Shown: positions 16,612 to 25,996, counted from the first letter of the stretch. The stretch: 64,000 bases of DNA from Streptomyces smaragdinus (GCF_009604385.1 NZ_WEGJ01000015.1:60664-124663); one strand, 5' to 3'. Translations and numbers: made by a program. The notes: a model not told the origin generated them from the letters alone.

Positions 16612-16630
16612 GTTCTTTGACGAGGGGGGC

Positions 16631-17566
16631 TTACGCGCCCGGCGGCGGCACCGCCCGCGGGCCGAATGCGCCCGGGGTCAGCGGCTCCTCCCGGGCATCC
16701 TCCGCCGTCTCGGCCAGCGCCCTGACCAGCGCCGTCTCATGCGCCGTCCGCCACACCAGGGCCCAGCGGGAGGGCGTCGCGTCGCGCAGGGGGACGAAGT
16801 CGATGTCCGCCCGGGGATAGTAGCGGGTCACGGGGGCGAAGACCGTCGTCACGCAGAGGCCCGCCGCCACCATCGCGAACGCCTCCTGGATGGTCGCCGC
16901 CCGTACGCCGCCCCGGATCGGGCGGCCGGACGGGGTCGTATCGGGGGCGAGGGTGCGCAGCCAGTAGTCGGGGACCGGATACGCCGGCCGCATCATCTCG
17001 CAGTCCGCCAGATCCTCCAGCTCCACGTACTCCCGCCCGGCGAGGGGATGGTCCGGCGATACGGCGAGGGCCACTGGCTCGACCAGCAGCTCGGGCCCGA
17101 CGGTGAGATCGGCCTCGCGCACCGGCAGCCAGGTGAGCTGGACGTCGACGTCGCCGGCCCGCAGCGGGCCGAAGGGGTCGGAGAAGTGGGCCTCGCGGAA
17201 GCGCAGCTCGCACCCCGGATGGCGGGCGCGGAAGAGCGCCGTCAGATGCGCGATGTCGTGCGCCAGCGGCCCCATGATGCCCAGGTTCAGCGTCCCCGAG
17301 GCGCCGCGCGCGGCGTCCGTGGCCCGCTGCAGTCCGGCCGTGATCAGCCGGTAGCCGGCGTCCAGGTCGTCCCGCAGCCGGCTGCCTATCGGCGTCAGCG
17401 CGACCTTACGGGACGTACGTTCGAACAGGGCGGCGCCGATCCGGCGTTCCTGCTTGGCGATCGACTGGCTGACCCGCGCCTGGGAGACGTGCAGCCGCTC
17501 GGCGGTGCGGCCGAAGTGCAGCTCCTCGGCGAGTGTGAGGAAGATCTCGATGTCGCGCAGCTCCAC
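16631..17566 (-). CDS. LysR-family transcriptional regulator
   Basis: A 311-residue LysR regulator. The N-terminal winged helix-turn-helix is standard (MELRDIEIFLTLAEELHFGR, then TAERLHVSQARVSQSIAKQE) followed by the linker helix and the LysR substrate domain (about 90-290). The GTG at 17566 begins the conserved domain immediately. It is divergent from the GNAT protein at 17668 with 101 bases between the starts, which contain an ATAACCGGACGGTTAT-like inverted repeat, a plausible operator. The effector is unknown. Confidence 0.9.
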   Translation of the reverse strand: MELRDIEIFLTLAEELHFGRTAERLHVSQARVSQSIAKQERRIGAALFERTSRKVALTPIGSRLRDDLDAGYRLITAGLQRATDAARGASGTLNLGIMGPLAHDIAHLTALFRARHPGCELRFREAHFSDPFGPLRAGDVDVQLTWLPVREADLTVGPELLVEPVALAVSPDHPLAGREYVELEDLADCEMMRPAYPVPDYWLRTLAPDTTPSGRPIRGGVRAATIQEAFAMVAAGLCVTTVFAPVTRYYPRADIDFVPLRDATPSRWALVWRTAHETALVRALAETAEDAREEPLTPGAFGPRAVPPPGA

Positions 17567-17667
17567 TGCCGTTCACGCACCTTGTGGGTGTTCCATAACC
17601 GGACGGTTATTCAATCATCCGGGATACGTCCTTGATCAACCCCGGGAACGCGAACACGCTGTGGGTC

Positions 17668-18642
17668 ATGAGCATGCTGGCCGAGGTCCCTGCCTCCGGC
17701 GCCGGGCCCGAGGTCTGGCACGCGGTGATCGCGGAGTCCCTGGCGCACGATCTGCCGGGGCTGCCCGCGCCCACGGTGGGGCAGATCCGCGGCCGGCTCG
17801 CTCACCCCGGCGCGGACAGCCGGCTGCGCTGCTGGCAGGCGCCGGGGACGGACGGGGAGGTGGCGGCCGTCGCGGGGGTGCGGCTTTTCACCTCCCCGGG
17901 GCAGGACCATCTGGCGGAGCTGGCGCTGCACGTACGGCCGGCTGACCGCGACCGGGGGCTGGGCGGCGGGCTGCTGCGGGCGGCGGTGGAGGCGTGCCGC
18001 GCCGAGGGGCGGCGGACGCTGTTCTGCGGGGTGCCGGCGGGGACCGCCGGGGAGGCCTTCTTTCTGCGGCACGGGTTCCGGCAGGTTCTTACCGTGCGCC
18101 ATCTGGTGCTGGAGCTGGACGGGGTGCACCGGGCGTGGCTGGAGGAGCTGGTGGGGGAGCGGGAGGGGTACGCGCTGGCCCGGTGGCGGGGGACGGTGCC
18201 CGACCGGTACGCGGAGGCCTTCGCGCGGGCCAAGTGCGCGATGAACGACATGCCGGTGGGTGAGCTGGACCTCGGCCCGGTGGGCTGGTCCGCCGAGCGG
18301 CTGCGGGCGATGGCCTCGGTGGTCGCCGACCGGGGGGACGTGCTGCTGACGGTCGCCGCGCTGACGGGCGGGGAGATCGCCGGGTTCACGGAGGTCGTCG
18401 TCCCGGAGGGGACCGCGGCCCGCGCCCTGCAGTACGACACGGCGGTGGTGCCGGCGTACCGCGGGCACGGGCTCGGGATGTGGGTCAAGGCCGAGATGCT
18501 CCGCTGGCTGCACGACGCCTACCCCGGGGTGAGCGAGGTGGAGGCGGACAACGCGGCGGACAACGGCCCGATGCTCGCGGTGAACGAGCAGCTGGGGCTG
18601 CGGTGGGAGCGGGACACGCACGAGTACCAGCTGGAGCTGTGA
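17668..18642 (+). CDS. Two-domain GNAT-family N-acetyltransferase
   Basis: A 324-residue protein of two GNAT folds. The first (about 1-160) has the acetyl-CoA loop as DRDRGLGGGLLRAAV; the second (about 175-324) has VVPAYRGHGLGMWVKAEML, closer to the consensus Q/RxxGxG/A. Such tandem GNATs include mycothiol synthase-like and aminoglycoside-type enzymes, but no feature fixes the substrate. The ATG at 17668 is chosen over an upstream TTG at 17632 because the conserved region starts shortly after. It is divergent from the LysR gene, a possible regulator, and ends 7 bases before the convergent acyl-CoA ligase. Confidence 0.85.
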   Translation: MSMLAEVPASGAGPEVWHAVIAESLAHDLPGLPAPTVGQIRGRLAHPGADSRLRCWQAPGTDGEVAAVAGVRLFTSPGQDHLAELALHVRPADRDRGLGGGLLRAAVEACRAEGRRTLFCGVPAGTAGEAFFLRHGFRQVLTVRHLVLELDGVHRAWLEELVGEREGYALARWRGTVPDRYAEAFARAKCAMNDMPVGELDLGPVGWSAERLRAMASVVADRGDVLLTVAALTGGEIAGFTEVVVPEGTAARALQYDTAVVPAYRGHGLGMWVKAEMLRWLHDAYPGVSEVEADNAADNGPMLAVNEQLGLRWERDTHEYQLEL

Positions 18643-18649
18643 GGACCCG

Positions 18650-20299
18650 TCAGAGCGTCGTGACGTCCAGCTCTCCCTCCGCGTACTGCGCCCGCAGCCG
18701 CTTCTTGTCGAACTTCCCCACGCTCGTCTTGGGCACCTCCGCGATCGCCGCCCACCGCTCCGGCAGCTGCCACTTCGCGATCCGCCCGCCGAGGAACTCC
18801 CCCAACTCCGCGAAGTCCAGCTCCGTCCCGGGCGCCGCCACGACCGCGGCCAGCGGACGCTCGCCCCACTTCTCGTCCGGTACGGCGACCACCGCCGCCT
18901 CCGCCACGTGGGGGTGGGCCATCAGCTCGTTCTCCAGCGCCACCGACGAGATCCACTCCCCGCCGGACTTGATGACGTCCTTCGACCGGTCGGTGAGCGT
19001 CAGGAAGCCGTCCGGGGTGATGGTCCCGACGTCCCCCGTACGCAGCCACCCGTCCGGGCTGAACTTGTCCTCCGGCCGGAACGCCTCCCCCTTCGCGCCC
19101 CCGTAGTACGCCGCCGCCACCCACGGCCCGCGCACCTCCAGCTCCCCGGCGGACACCCCGTCCCACGGCTGGAAGCCGCCGTCCGGCCCCGCCAGCCGCG
19201 CCTCGACGGAAGCGGGGAACCGGCCCTGGGTGAGCCGGTACGCCATCTCCTCCTCGGCGCCCAGATGCGGCGGCGGGTGGGCGACGGAGCCCAGCGGCGA
19301 GATCTCCGTCATCCCCCAGGCGTGCACGAGGCGGATGCCGTGCCGCTCGTCGAACGCCTTCATCAGCGCCGGCGGACAGGCGGAGCCGCCGATGATGACG
19401 CGGGTGAGGGAGGAGCAGTCGCGGGGCTTGGCGTCGAGCTCGGCGAGCAGCCCCTGCCAGATCGTCGGGACGGCGCCGCTGATGGTCGGCCGTACCGTCT
19501 CGATCATCTCGGCCAGCGGCGCCGGCTGCAGGAACCGGTCGGGCATCAGCAGCGAGGCGCCCGCCATGAACGCGGCATGCGGCATCCCCCAGCCGTTCAC
19601 GTGGAACATCGGGACCACCGGCAGCGCGATGTCGCGGGGCAGCAGGGCGAAGGACTCGGCGGCGTTCAGCTGCAGGCAGTGCAGATAGACCGAACGGTGG
19701 CTGTACAGCACGCCCTTGGGGTCGCCCGTGGTGCCGGAGGTGTAGCACAGGGCGGCGGGGTCGCGTTCGTCGAGGGACGGCCAGTCGTACGTGTCGGGGC
19801 GGCCGTCGATCAGCTCCTCGTAGTCGTGCACGCTCACCGCGGCGCCCTCGAGCGGGGAGCGGTCGCCGGCGCCGGCGACCACGACGTGCTCGACGGACGT
19901 CAGCCGGGGCAGCAGCGGGACGAGGAGGGGGAGCAGGGTGGCGTTGACGATGATCACGCGGTCGGCGGCGTGATCGATGATCCAGGCCAGCTGGTCCGCG
20001 GGGAGGCGGAGGTTGAGCGTGTGCAGGATGGCGCCCATGGACGGGATCGCCATATACGCCTCGAGGTGGACGTCGTTGTTCCACATCAGGGTGCCGACCG
20101 GCTCCTGGGGGCGGACGCCGAGCTCGTCGTGGAGGGCGTGCGCCAGCCGGGCCGACCGGACGCCGACCTCGGCGTAGGTACGGGTGTGCGGGTCGCCCTC
20201 CCCGGTCCAGGTGATCACGCGGGCTCCGCCGTGCACGGTCGAGCCGTGGGCAAGGATCCGCGAGACGGTCAGAGGTACGTCCTGCATCGTGCTGAGCAC
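18650..20299 (-). CDS. Long-chain fatty-acid/acyl-CoA ligase (AMP-forming)
   Basis: A 549-residue adenylate-forming enzyme that would activate a fatty or related carboxylic acid with ATP and CoA. Motif A5-like YTSGTTGDPKGVLYSHR binds the ATP phosphates, HAWGMTEISPLG and GWLRTGDVGTI are the nucleotide and hinge motifs, and GKFDKKRLR near the end carries the catalytic lysine. The GTG at 20299 is preferred: a gggagg site lies 4 bases upstream, while the ATG at 20287 is 16 bases away. It is complete and of usual length. No fatty-acid oxidation genes are adjacent. Confidence 0.92.
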   Translation of the reverse strand: MLSTMQDVPLTVSRILAHGSTVHGGARVITWTGEGDPHTRTYAEVGVRSARLAHALHDELGVRPQEPVGTLMWNNDVHLEAYMAIPSMGAILHTLNLRLPADQLAWIIDHAADRVIIVNATLLPLLVPLLPRLTSVEHVVVAGAGDRSPLEGAAVSVHDYEELIDGRPDTYDWPSLDERDPAALCYTSGTTGDPKGVLYSHRSVYLHCLQLNAAESFALLPRDIALPVVPMFHVNGWGMPHAAFMAGASLLMPDRFLQPAPLAEMIETVRPTISGAVPTIWQGLLAELDAKPRDCSSLTRVIIGGSACPPALMKAFDERHGIRLVHAWGMTEISPLGSVAHPPPHLGAEEEMAYRLTQGRFPASVEARLAGPDGGFQPWDGVSAGELEVRGPWVAAAYYGGAKGEAFRPEDKFSPDGWLRTGDVGTITPDGFLTLTDRSKDVIKSGGEWISSVALENELMAHPHVAEAAVVAVPDEKWGERPLAAVVAAPGTELDFAELGEFLGGRIAKWQLPERWAAIAEVPKTSVGKFDKKRLRAQYAEGELDVTTL

Positions 20300-20421
20300 G
20301 GGGCCTCCCGAAGGGCGCGAGGGTCACGAACGCGGTCGAGCCACGGGTCGCCGCCAGTGGTCGATGGCGCTGATTGTGCTGACCCGGGGAGGGCCTGTCA
20401 CTACCTCGCGCGGCGGGGGGC

Positions 20422-20964
20422 TCAGGCGGCTTCGGTCAGCTCCCCGAGGCCCGCGTCGGCGCGCAGCTTCGCCAGGGCGCGCGAGACGGCGCTCTTGACC
20501 GTACCGACCGAGACCCCGAGGACCTCGGCGGTCTGCACCTCGCTGAGGTCCTCGTAGTAGCGCAGGACCACCATCGCCCGCTGCCGGTCCGGCAGCCGCA
20601 GCACCGCCCGCCACATCGCGTCGCGCATCGCCTGCCGCTCGGCCGGGTCCACGGCGGCCTCCGGCTCGGGCTCGGGCAGTTCGTCACCGGCCGCGTACTC
20701 GTCGACCCGGCGCCGGCGCCACTCCGAGGTGCGGGTGTTCAGCAGCGCCCGGCGGACGTAGCCGTCCAGGGCGCGCGGGTCCTCGATCCGGTCCCAGGCC
20801 AGGTACGTCTTGGTGAGCGCCGTCTGCAGCAGGTCCTCGGCGTCCGCCGGGTTGGGGGTCATGGAGCGCGCGGTCCGCAGCAGCACCGGTCCGCGTTCGG
20901 TCACGTACGTCGAGAACGCCGGCAGGTCGGCGGTGGCGGTGCTTACGGGCAGGGTCGCGGTCAT
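20422..20964 (-). CDS. SigE-family ECF RNA polymerase sigma factor
   Basis: A 180-residue extracytoplasmic-function sigma factor of the Streptomyces SigE-like group. Region 2 is visible as PADAEDLLQTALTKTYLAWD and region 4 as LPDRQRAMVVLRYYEDLSEV followed by the helix-turn-helix VGTVKSAVSRALAKL. No anti-sigma factor overlaps it, which is unusual for ECF factors but common in this subgroup. The ATG at 20964 is the only reasonable start. It lies 122 bases upstream of the acyl-CoA ligase start on the same strand; cotranscription is possible. Confidence 0.92.
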   Translation of the reverse strand: MTATLPVSTATADLPAFSTYVTERGPVLLRTARSMTPNPADAEDLLQTALTKTYLAWDRIEDPRALDGYVRRALLNTRTSEWRRRRVDEYAAGDELPEPEPEAAVDPAERQAMRDAMWRAVLRLPDRQRAMVVLRYYEDLSEVQTAEVLGVSVGTVKSAVSRALAKLRADAGLGELTEAA

Positions 20965-21116
20965 GGCACCACGCTAGGAGCGGGCGGGCTGCGGCGGATC
21001 CGCCGCAGGTCGTGATACCTCGTCCCCCTCAGGGACTAGGCGGGAGGTGGACTACACCTTCTGGAGTCGGAGCGCGGGATGAGGGTGTCCCCCAGGGGCG
21101 TCCCCCACAGGGGGTA

Positions 21117-21148
21117 CGGCCGCGCCCCCTTCGCAGGGAACGCGGCCG
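21117..21148 (-). terminator. Terminator-like hairpin between the secreted protein and the ECF sigma gene
   Basis: A perfect 8-bp stem CGGCCGCG/CGCGGCCG (21117-21124 with 21141-21148) closes a 16-base loop 28 bases past the stop of the gene at 21176. There is no T tract, as is usual in Streptomyces. Confidence 0.5.
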
Positions 21149-21175
21149 CGCATGACCCGAAGCAACCCCGGCGTG

Positions 21176-21469
21176 CTACCAGAGGTTGGTGAAGACGACC
21201 GCCGTGTCGCTCTGGTCGATCACGTTGCCCCAGCCGACGGCGGTGGCGGTGCTGCTCTCGTTCGATCCGCCGCCCTGCGCCACCTGCTGCGTCTGCGAGC
21301 TGATGCCGCTGTTGCTCCCGCCGACCCCGGCCTGCCCGACGTTGGCGGCGTTGGAGAATCCCTCGGCGAAGGCGCCGTTGTCCGCCTGGGCGACGCCGGA
21401 GAACAACGCTGCCGCGAGCGGAACGGCGGCCGCGGCGGCGATGAGGCGGGCGGTGCGGATGCTTGCCAT
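21176..21469 (-). CDS. Small secreted NepA/chaplin-like surface protein
   Basis: A 97-residue exported protein. It has a signal peptide (RTARLIAAAAAVPLAAALFS then GVAQA, cleavage about residue 29) and a mature part of about 68 residues rich in Gly, Ser, Asn and Gln (NVGQAGVGGSNSGISSQTQQ) with hydrophobic ends (VVFTNLW). There is no cysteine. This composition recalls small morphogenetic surface proteins such as NepA of S. coelicolor, which is under a SigF/SigN-class sigma factor; identity is a suggestion from composition and neighbourhood. A strong gggaggga site precedes the ATG at 21469. Confidence 0.7.
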   Translation of the reverse strand: MASIRTARLIAAAAAVPLAAALFSGVAQADNGAFAEGFSNAANVGQAGVGGSNSGISSQTQQVAQGGGSNESSTATAVGWGNVIDQSDTAVVFTNLW

Positions 21470-21686
21470 ATCTGGTCCCTCCCAGTGGCTCGAAAGCCGT
21501 TGAGTGCCGGAGCGGTTGGCCGTCCGTCCCGGCTGCTGTAACGACGTCGCGGACACATCCTTGCCCGCGGATCCCGGGCTATTCGGCCCAGAAGGCCCGA
21601 ATCCCCCGCAGGCGTGAGCGAAGGTTCGTAAACCCGGTCGCGTCTCACCACTTCCGGTCATCGAACATTCGTCCGAACATGGACGT

Positions 21687-22547
21687 ATGGTCGGTCCCGG
21701 ATCCGCCTCTGCCCACACCGCCGCTCTCGCCAACGCCCTCGTCGCCGTACGCCGCGGCCTGCCCGTCTTCCCGCTGTCGCGCGCCAAACAGCCCGCCGTC
21801 CCCTCCCCCCACCGCACCGACTGGCCCCGGATCCCCTGCCGCGGCGAATGCGGCCGCGTCGGCCACGGCGTGTACGACGCCACGCTCGACCCGGACGCCG
21901 TGCGCGCCCTGTTCGCCGCCGCGCCCTGGGCCACCGGGTACGGCATCGCCTGTATGCGCCCGGCGCACCACCTCATCGGCATCGACCTCGACGTGAAGAC
22001 GGGCACCGCCGGCCTCGCCGCGTTCCGCGCCCTCGCCGCCGGACTCGGCTTCGCCCTCCCCGCCACGGTCACCGTCCGCACCCCCTCCGGTGGCAGCCAC
22101 CTCTGGCTCACGGGCCCGCCGGGCATCCACGTCCCCAACTCCGCGTCCCGGCTGGCCCCCGGCATCGACGTCCGGGGCACCGGCGGCTATCTGGCGGGCC
22201 CCGGCTCGCTCACCCTCAGGGGGACGTACCGCCTGGCCCCGGGCTCGCCCCAGCGCCCCGCGCCGGTCCCGGGGGCGCTGCTGGCGCTGCTCACGCAGCC
22301 GTTACGCCGCCCGGCGCCGTCTATCGGCACCGCCTGGAGCCCCCGGGCACGGGCGCTGGTGCGGTTCGTCGCGGCGTCGCGCCCCGGCGAACGCAACGCC
22401 CGCCTGTTCTGGGCGGCCTGCCGCGCGTACGAGTCCGGCCACGGCGAGGACACCGCCGGAGCGCTGATCGCGGCGGCCGCCGCCACGGGGCTGCCGCGGC
22501 GCGAGGCGGCGGCGACGGTGTACTCGGCGGGGCGGTACGGGCGGTGA
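21687..22547 (+). CDS. Orphan bifunctional DNA primase/polymerase (Prim-Pol) domain protein
   Basis: A 286-residue protein with an archaeo-eukaryotic primase-type Prim-Pol domain (about 10-200). The catalytic signatures appear intact: IGIDLDV (the DxD metal ligands), PSGGSHLWL (the sxH motif) and GIDVRGTGGYLAGPGS. No helicase or replication-initiator domain follows; the C-terminal 80 residues look like a small helical domain. Codon 206 is TTA (22302-22304), implying bldA control. Such stand-alone genes in Streptomyces have no established role; element-borne relatives prime plasmid replication. Confidence 0.82.
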   Translation: MVGPGSASAHTAALANALVAVRRGLPVFPLSRAKQPAVPSPHRTDWPRIPCRGECGRVGHGVYDATLDPDAVRALFAAAPWATGYGIACMRPAHHLIGIDLDVKTGTAGLAAFRALAAGLGFALPATVTVRTPSGGSHLWLTGPPGIHVPNSASRLAPGIDVRGTGGYLAGPGSLTLRGTYRLAPGSPQRPAPVPGALLALLTQPLRRPAPSIGTAWSPRARALVRFVAASRPGERNARLFWAACRAYESGHGEDTAGALIAAAAATGLPRREAAATVYSAGRYGR

Positions 22548-22633
22548 GCTACTCGCCCGTAGCGCTGGTGAGCCGTGAATTCGCCCGGCTAACTTGGGCG
22601 TTGAAGAACCGGCCTCACCTCTGGAGCTCCCCT

Positions 22634-23443
22634 GTGACCTCGCTCGAGCAGCAACCCGATCCCGTGATCGACACCACCGTCCCGCACTCGCCCCGTATCT
22701 GGAACTACTGGCTGGGCGGCAAGGACAACTACGAGGTCGACCGGATAGTCGGCCGGCAGTTCCAGGAGATCTACCCGGACATCGTCCCGATCGCCCGGCA
22801 CTCCCGCGGCTTCATGTCCCGCGCCGTCACCTATCTGGCGGGGGAAGTGGGCGTACGCCAGTTCCTCGACATCGGCACGGGCCTGCCCACCCTCGACAAC
22901 ACCCACGAGGTCGCCCAGCGCACCGCCCCCGACGCGCACATCGTGTACGTCGACAACGACCCGATCGTCCTCGCCCACGCCCGAGCCCTGCTCACCTCGA
23001 GCCCCGAGGGCGCCACGCACTACATCGACTCGGACCTGCGCGACCCCGACCGCATCATCGAACAGGCCGGAAAGCTGCTGGACTTCGAACGGCCGATCGC
23101 CCTGATGCTCTTCAACATCCTCGGCCACATCGAGGACACCGAGGAGGCCAGGTCGATCGTCCGCCGGCTGCTGCGGGCCCTGCCGTCGGGCAGCTATCTG
23201 GTCACGGCGGACGGTACGAACGTCGTCACCGGCGAGGCGTTCGAGCGGGCCATCGGCATCTGGAACGAGGTCGGCCGGCCCACGTATCACCTGCGGAAAC
23301 CCGAGGTCATCGCCACCTTCCACGAGGGCCAGGAGCTGCTGGAGCCGGGGCTGGTGTCGTGCTCGCGGTGGCGTCCGGCGGAGAACCCGTTCGGGCTGCC
23401 GGCCGAGGTGGACGAGTTCGGGGCGGTGAGCCGCAAGCCGTAG
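22634..23443 (+). CDS. SAM-dependent methyltransferase (Methyltransf_19/DUF574 family)
   Basis: A 269-residue member of the actinobacterial DUF574 methyltransferase family. The N-terminal PHSPRIWNYWLGGKDNYEVD motif is diagnostic, FLDIGTGLPTLDNTHEVAQ is the SAM-binding loop, and VYVDNDPIVLAHARAL follows. Substrates are unknown for this large, Streptomyces-expanded family; some members lie in biosynthetic clusters. The GTG at 22634 begins just before the conserved motif. It follows the Prim-Pol gene by 86 bases and converges on the phosphatase gene. Confidence 0.9.
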   Translation: MTSLEQQPDPVIDTTVPHSPRIWNYWLGGKDNYEVDRIVGRQFQEIYPDIVPIARHSRGFMSRAVTYLAGEVGVRQFLDIGTGLPTLDNTHEVAQRTAPDAHIVYVDNDPIVLAHARALLTSSPEGATHYIDSDLRDPDRIIEQAGKLLDFERPIALMLFNILGHIEDTEEARSIVRRLLRALPSGSYLVTADGTNVVTGEAFERAIGIWNEVGRPTYHLRKPEVIATFHEGQELLEPGLVSCSRWRPAENPFGLPAEVDEFGAVSRKP

Positions 23444-23492
23444 TCCGTCCCCTCCCGCCGTGTCGTTCGCGGGTGGTGGCGCCGCTGTCCGG

Positions 23493-24608
23493 CTACCGCC
23501 GACGGCCCTCGGCGGGGGTGTGCATGACGGCCAGCAGCGCCATGTCGTCGTCCGTCTCCCCGCCGGTGTGCCGCCGTACGTCCTTCACCACGGTGTCGAG
23601 CAACCCGGCGGGATTCGGGAAGCTCCGGCGGGTGAGGCGCGCGCGGGGGTCGTAGAAGACGCCGTGCGCGTCGCGGGCCTCGCTCACGCCGTCCGTGTAG
23701 AGGAGTAGCAGCGCCCCCGGCGGGAAGGCCCACTCCCGCGCCTCTCCCGCCGGCCCGCCCCCCAGGTCCCCCAGCCCCAGCGGCAGGGCGCACGAATCGG
23801 GCTCCAGCACCTGTACGGGCCTGCCGGCGCCGGGAAACAGCAGGGGCGCCGGATGCCCCCGGTTGACGACGCGCAGCACGGACGGTTCCCCGTCGGGGAT
23901 CTCCACCAGTACGGCGGTGACGAACCGCTCGTCGAGGCTGCCGTCCGTCACCCGCTCGTTGTCCCGCAGCAGCGACTGCTCGACCTTCGCCGCCGCCACC
24001 GCGAGATCCGGCTCGGTGTCGGCGGCCTCGTGGAAGGCGCCGAGCACCGTCGACACCCCCGCGATCGCCTCCAGCCCCTTGCCCCGCACGTCCCCCACCA
24101 TCAGCCGCACGCCGAAGGGCGTCCGCCGCACCCCGTACAGGTCCCCGCCGACCTTGGCCTCGGCGTGGGCGGCCTCGTACCGGGTCGCGAAGGAGTACCG
24201 CCCGATCCGCTCGGGGGGTACGGGCATCAGCGCGACCTGCAGCGCCTCCGCCACCTCGCTCGCGGACGCCAACCGCGCCTCGCCCACCCGCAGCGCCTGG
24301 CTGACGACCAGCGACAGCAGGCCCACCGTCGCGGTCGTCGCGAGGCGGGCGATGGAATCCGCGGTCCCGAGGCGGTCCCAGTAGAGGAGCACCAGCGCGA
24401 ACGAGACGATGGCCCCTCCGGCCACGACGGCGGTCCCCCGGAACGTCCACAGGGCGGCGGCCGCCATCGGCGCGGCGGAGAAGGCGGCGCCCACGACCGC
24501 GTCCCGGGGGGTGGCCAGGTTGATGACCAGGCCGGCGGCGATCAGCAGCGCCGACGCCAGCCACGGCACCCGCCGCAGCACCCGCGCCACCTGCTTGACG
24601 GCACCCAC
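23493..24608 (-). CDS. Membrane-bound PP2C (SpoIIE-type) protein phosphatase
   Basis: A 371-residue protein with three to four membrane helices in the first 110 residues and a C-terminal PPM/SpoIIE phosphatase domain (about 145-365). Metal-ligand motifs are present: KVGGDLYGV, VGDVRGKGLEA and DDDMALLAV. Such proteins dephosphorylate anti-anti-sigma factors in partner-switching networks, in line with the many HATPase proteins and SigB-type factors here; the actual substrate is unknown. The GTG at 24608 follows a ggagaaagg site. It is divergent from the VOC gene. Confidence 0.9.
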   Translation of the reverse strand: MGAVKQVARVLRRVPWLASALLIAAGLVINLATPRDAVVGAAFSAAPMAAAALWTFRGTAVVAGGAIVSFALVLLYWDRLGTADSIARLATTATVGLLSLVVSQALRVGEARLASASEVAEALQVALMPVPPERIGRYSFATRYEAAHAEAKVGGDLYGVRRTPFGVRLMVGDVRGKGLEAIAGVSTVLGAFHEAADTEPDLAVAAAKVEQSLLRDNERVTDGSLDERFVTAVLVEIPDGEPSVLRVVNRGHPAPLLFPGAGRPVQVLEPDSCALPLGLGDLGGGPAGEAREWAFPPGALLLLYTDGVSEARDAHGVFYDPRARLTRRSFPNPAGLLDTVVKDVRRHTGGETDDDMALLAVMHTPAEGRRR

Positions 24609-24701
24609 GCACCGGCCTTTCTCCCTCGGAGGTCGCAGATTTCGGACGTTACCTCCGGTAGCGTCGTCGCGCCCTTTGCGTACCGCCGTCAGGAGCACCC
24701 C

Positions 24702-25094
24702 GTGAAGATCCATCTGACCAGCGTCTTCGTCGACGACCAGACCGCCGCCCTGCGCTTCTACACGGAGGTGCTGGGCTTCGTGAAGAAGTACGACGTCCCC
24801 CTCGGCCCGGACCACCGCTGGCTGACGGTCGTCTCCCCGGAGGACCCCGAGGGCACCCAGCTCCTCCTGGAGCCGTCAACCCACCCCGCGGCCCGCACAT
24901 ACCGCGACACGCTGGTGGCGGAGGGCATCCCGCTGGCCCAGTTCGCGGTCCCGGACGTAGAGGCGGAACACGCCCGCCTCGTGTCCCTGGGCGTCCGCTT
25001 CACGCAGCCGCCGGTGGCGGCAGGGCCGGTGACTACGGCGGTGCTGGATGACACGTGCGGGAACTTGATCCAGCTCTCGACGGAGCCGTCGTAG
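24702..25094 (+). CDS. VOC-superfamily (glyoxalase/dioxygenase-like) protein
   Basis: A 130-residue two-beta-alpha-beta-module protein. The start VKIHLTSVFVDDQTAALRFY with VLGFVKKYDVPLG is typical of the family, and TTAVLDDTCGNLIQL near the end supplies the last metal-site strand. Members bind divalent metals and include antibiotic-binding proteins, dioxygenases and isomerases; the function here is open. The GTG at 24702 follows an aggagc site. It is divergent from the phosphatase gene and 45 bases upstream of an unrelated hypothetical gene. Confidence 0.85.
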   Translation: MKIHLTSVFVDDQTAALRFYTEVLGFVKKYDVPLGPDHRWLTVVSPEDPEGTQLLLEPSTHPAARTYRDTLVAEGIPLAQFAVPDVEAEHARLVSLGVRFTQPPVAAGPVTTAVLDDTCGNLIQLSTEPS

Positions 25095-25139
25095 CCGCTG
25101 TCAGTAGGGCGGGATAGCGTCGTTCACGGAGGGGATGAC

Positions 25140-25934
25140 ATGCCGCGACCACCGATGGACCTCAGCGGGCTGCTGCCCGAGTACACCGCGCTGGCGCGGG
25201 AGACGACGCTCCTCAACCCTGCGCCGGGCGACCCGGGCCCCGGGGACAGCTCGATGGGCGGGCCCCTCCTCTGGCCGGCGGCCGAACCGTGGCCGCACTG
25301 CGCCCGGGAGGGCCACTGGACGTATGCCGACGACGGGCGGAGCCTCGAGGAGATCACCCCCGGCCGCACACCGATGGTCCCGGTCCTCCAGCTCTACGCC
25401 CGGGACGTCCCGCAGCCGGCCTTCCCCACGGGGACGGACGTGCTGCAGCTGGTGTGGTGCGCGCTCCACCACGACGACAACGAAGACGGCCCGATGATCC
25501 CGCAGCTGCACTGGCGCAACGAGGCGGAGGTCATCGCCGCCGGGACCCTCACCGACATCCCCCGGGCAACGGACTTCACCCACCCCGAAGACCTGATGCC
25601 CACGCCCTCCACCCTGACCCCGACCCCGGACATCGACTACCCGGGCTTCGACCTCCCGTACGACCTCCAACAGACCTGGGAGAAACGCCTCCACGGCGTC
25701 AACGGACTCGGCACCTGGTCCTTCGAGGACGGCTGCGCCATCGCGACCAAAGCCGGCGGCTACCCGGCCTGGACCCAACCCCCGAACTGGCCCACCTGCG
25801 TCTGCGCCCGCCGGATGGAACACCTCCTCACCATCACCGGCGACATCCAGCTGGGCGACTGCGGCGGCTTCTACGTCTTCCTCTGCCGCCACTGCCCCGA
25901 CACCCCGTACGCCTACCGCTACGACTGCCACTGA
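25140..25934 (+). CDS. DUF1963-like (YwqG-type) hypothetical protein
   Basis: A 264-residue soluble protein. GGPLLWPAAEPWPHC near residue 40, PMVPVLQLYARDVP and PMIPQLHWRNEAEV match the beta-rich pattern of DUF1963 proteins, whose function is unknown. The C-terminal part has TCVCARRMEHLLTITGDIQL and two Cys pairs (CVC, then CRHC) that could bind a metal. A clear ggagggg site lies about 8 bases before the ATG at 25140. It may be cotranscribed with the small gene at 25997. Confidence 0.75.
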   Translation: MPRPPMDLSGLLPEYTALARETTLLNPAPGDPGPGDSSMGGPLLWPAAEPWPHCAREGHWTYADDGRSLEEITPGRTPMVPVLQLYARDVPQPAFPTGTDVLQLVWCALHHDDNEDGPMIPQLHWRNEAEVIAAGTLTDIPRATDFTHPEDLMPTPSTLTPTPDIDYPGFDLPYDLQQTWEKRLHGVNGLGTWSFEDGCAIATKAGGYPAWTQPPNWPTCVCARRMEHLLTITGDIQLGDCGGFYVFLCRHCPDTPYAYRYDCH

Positions 25935-25996
25935 CCCGCCACGCGATCCCTCGCTTGCCCGCCAGTACGCTGCGACTACACCTGGGGAGGGATCGG

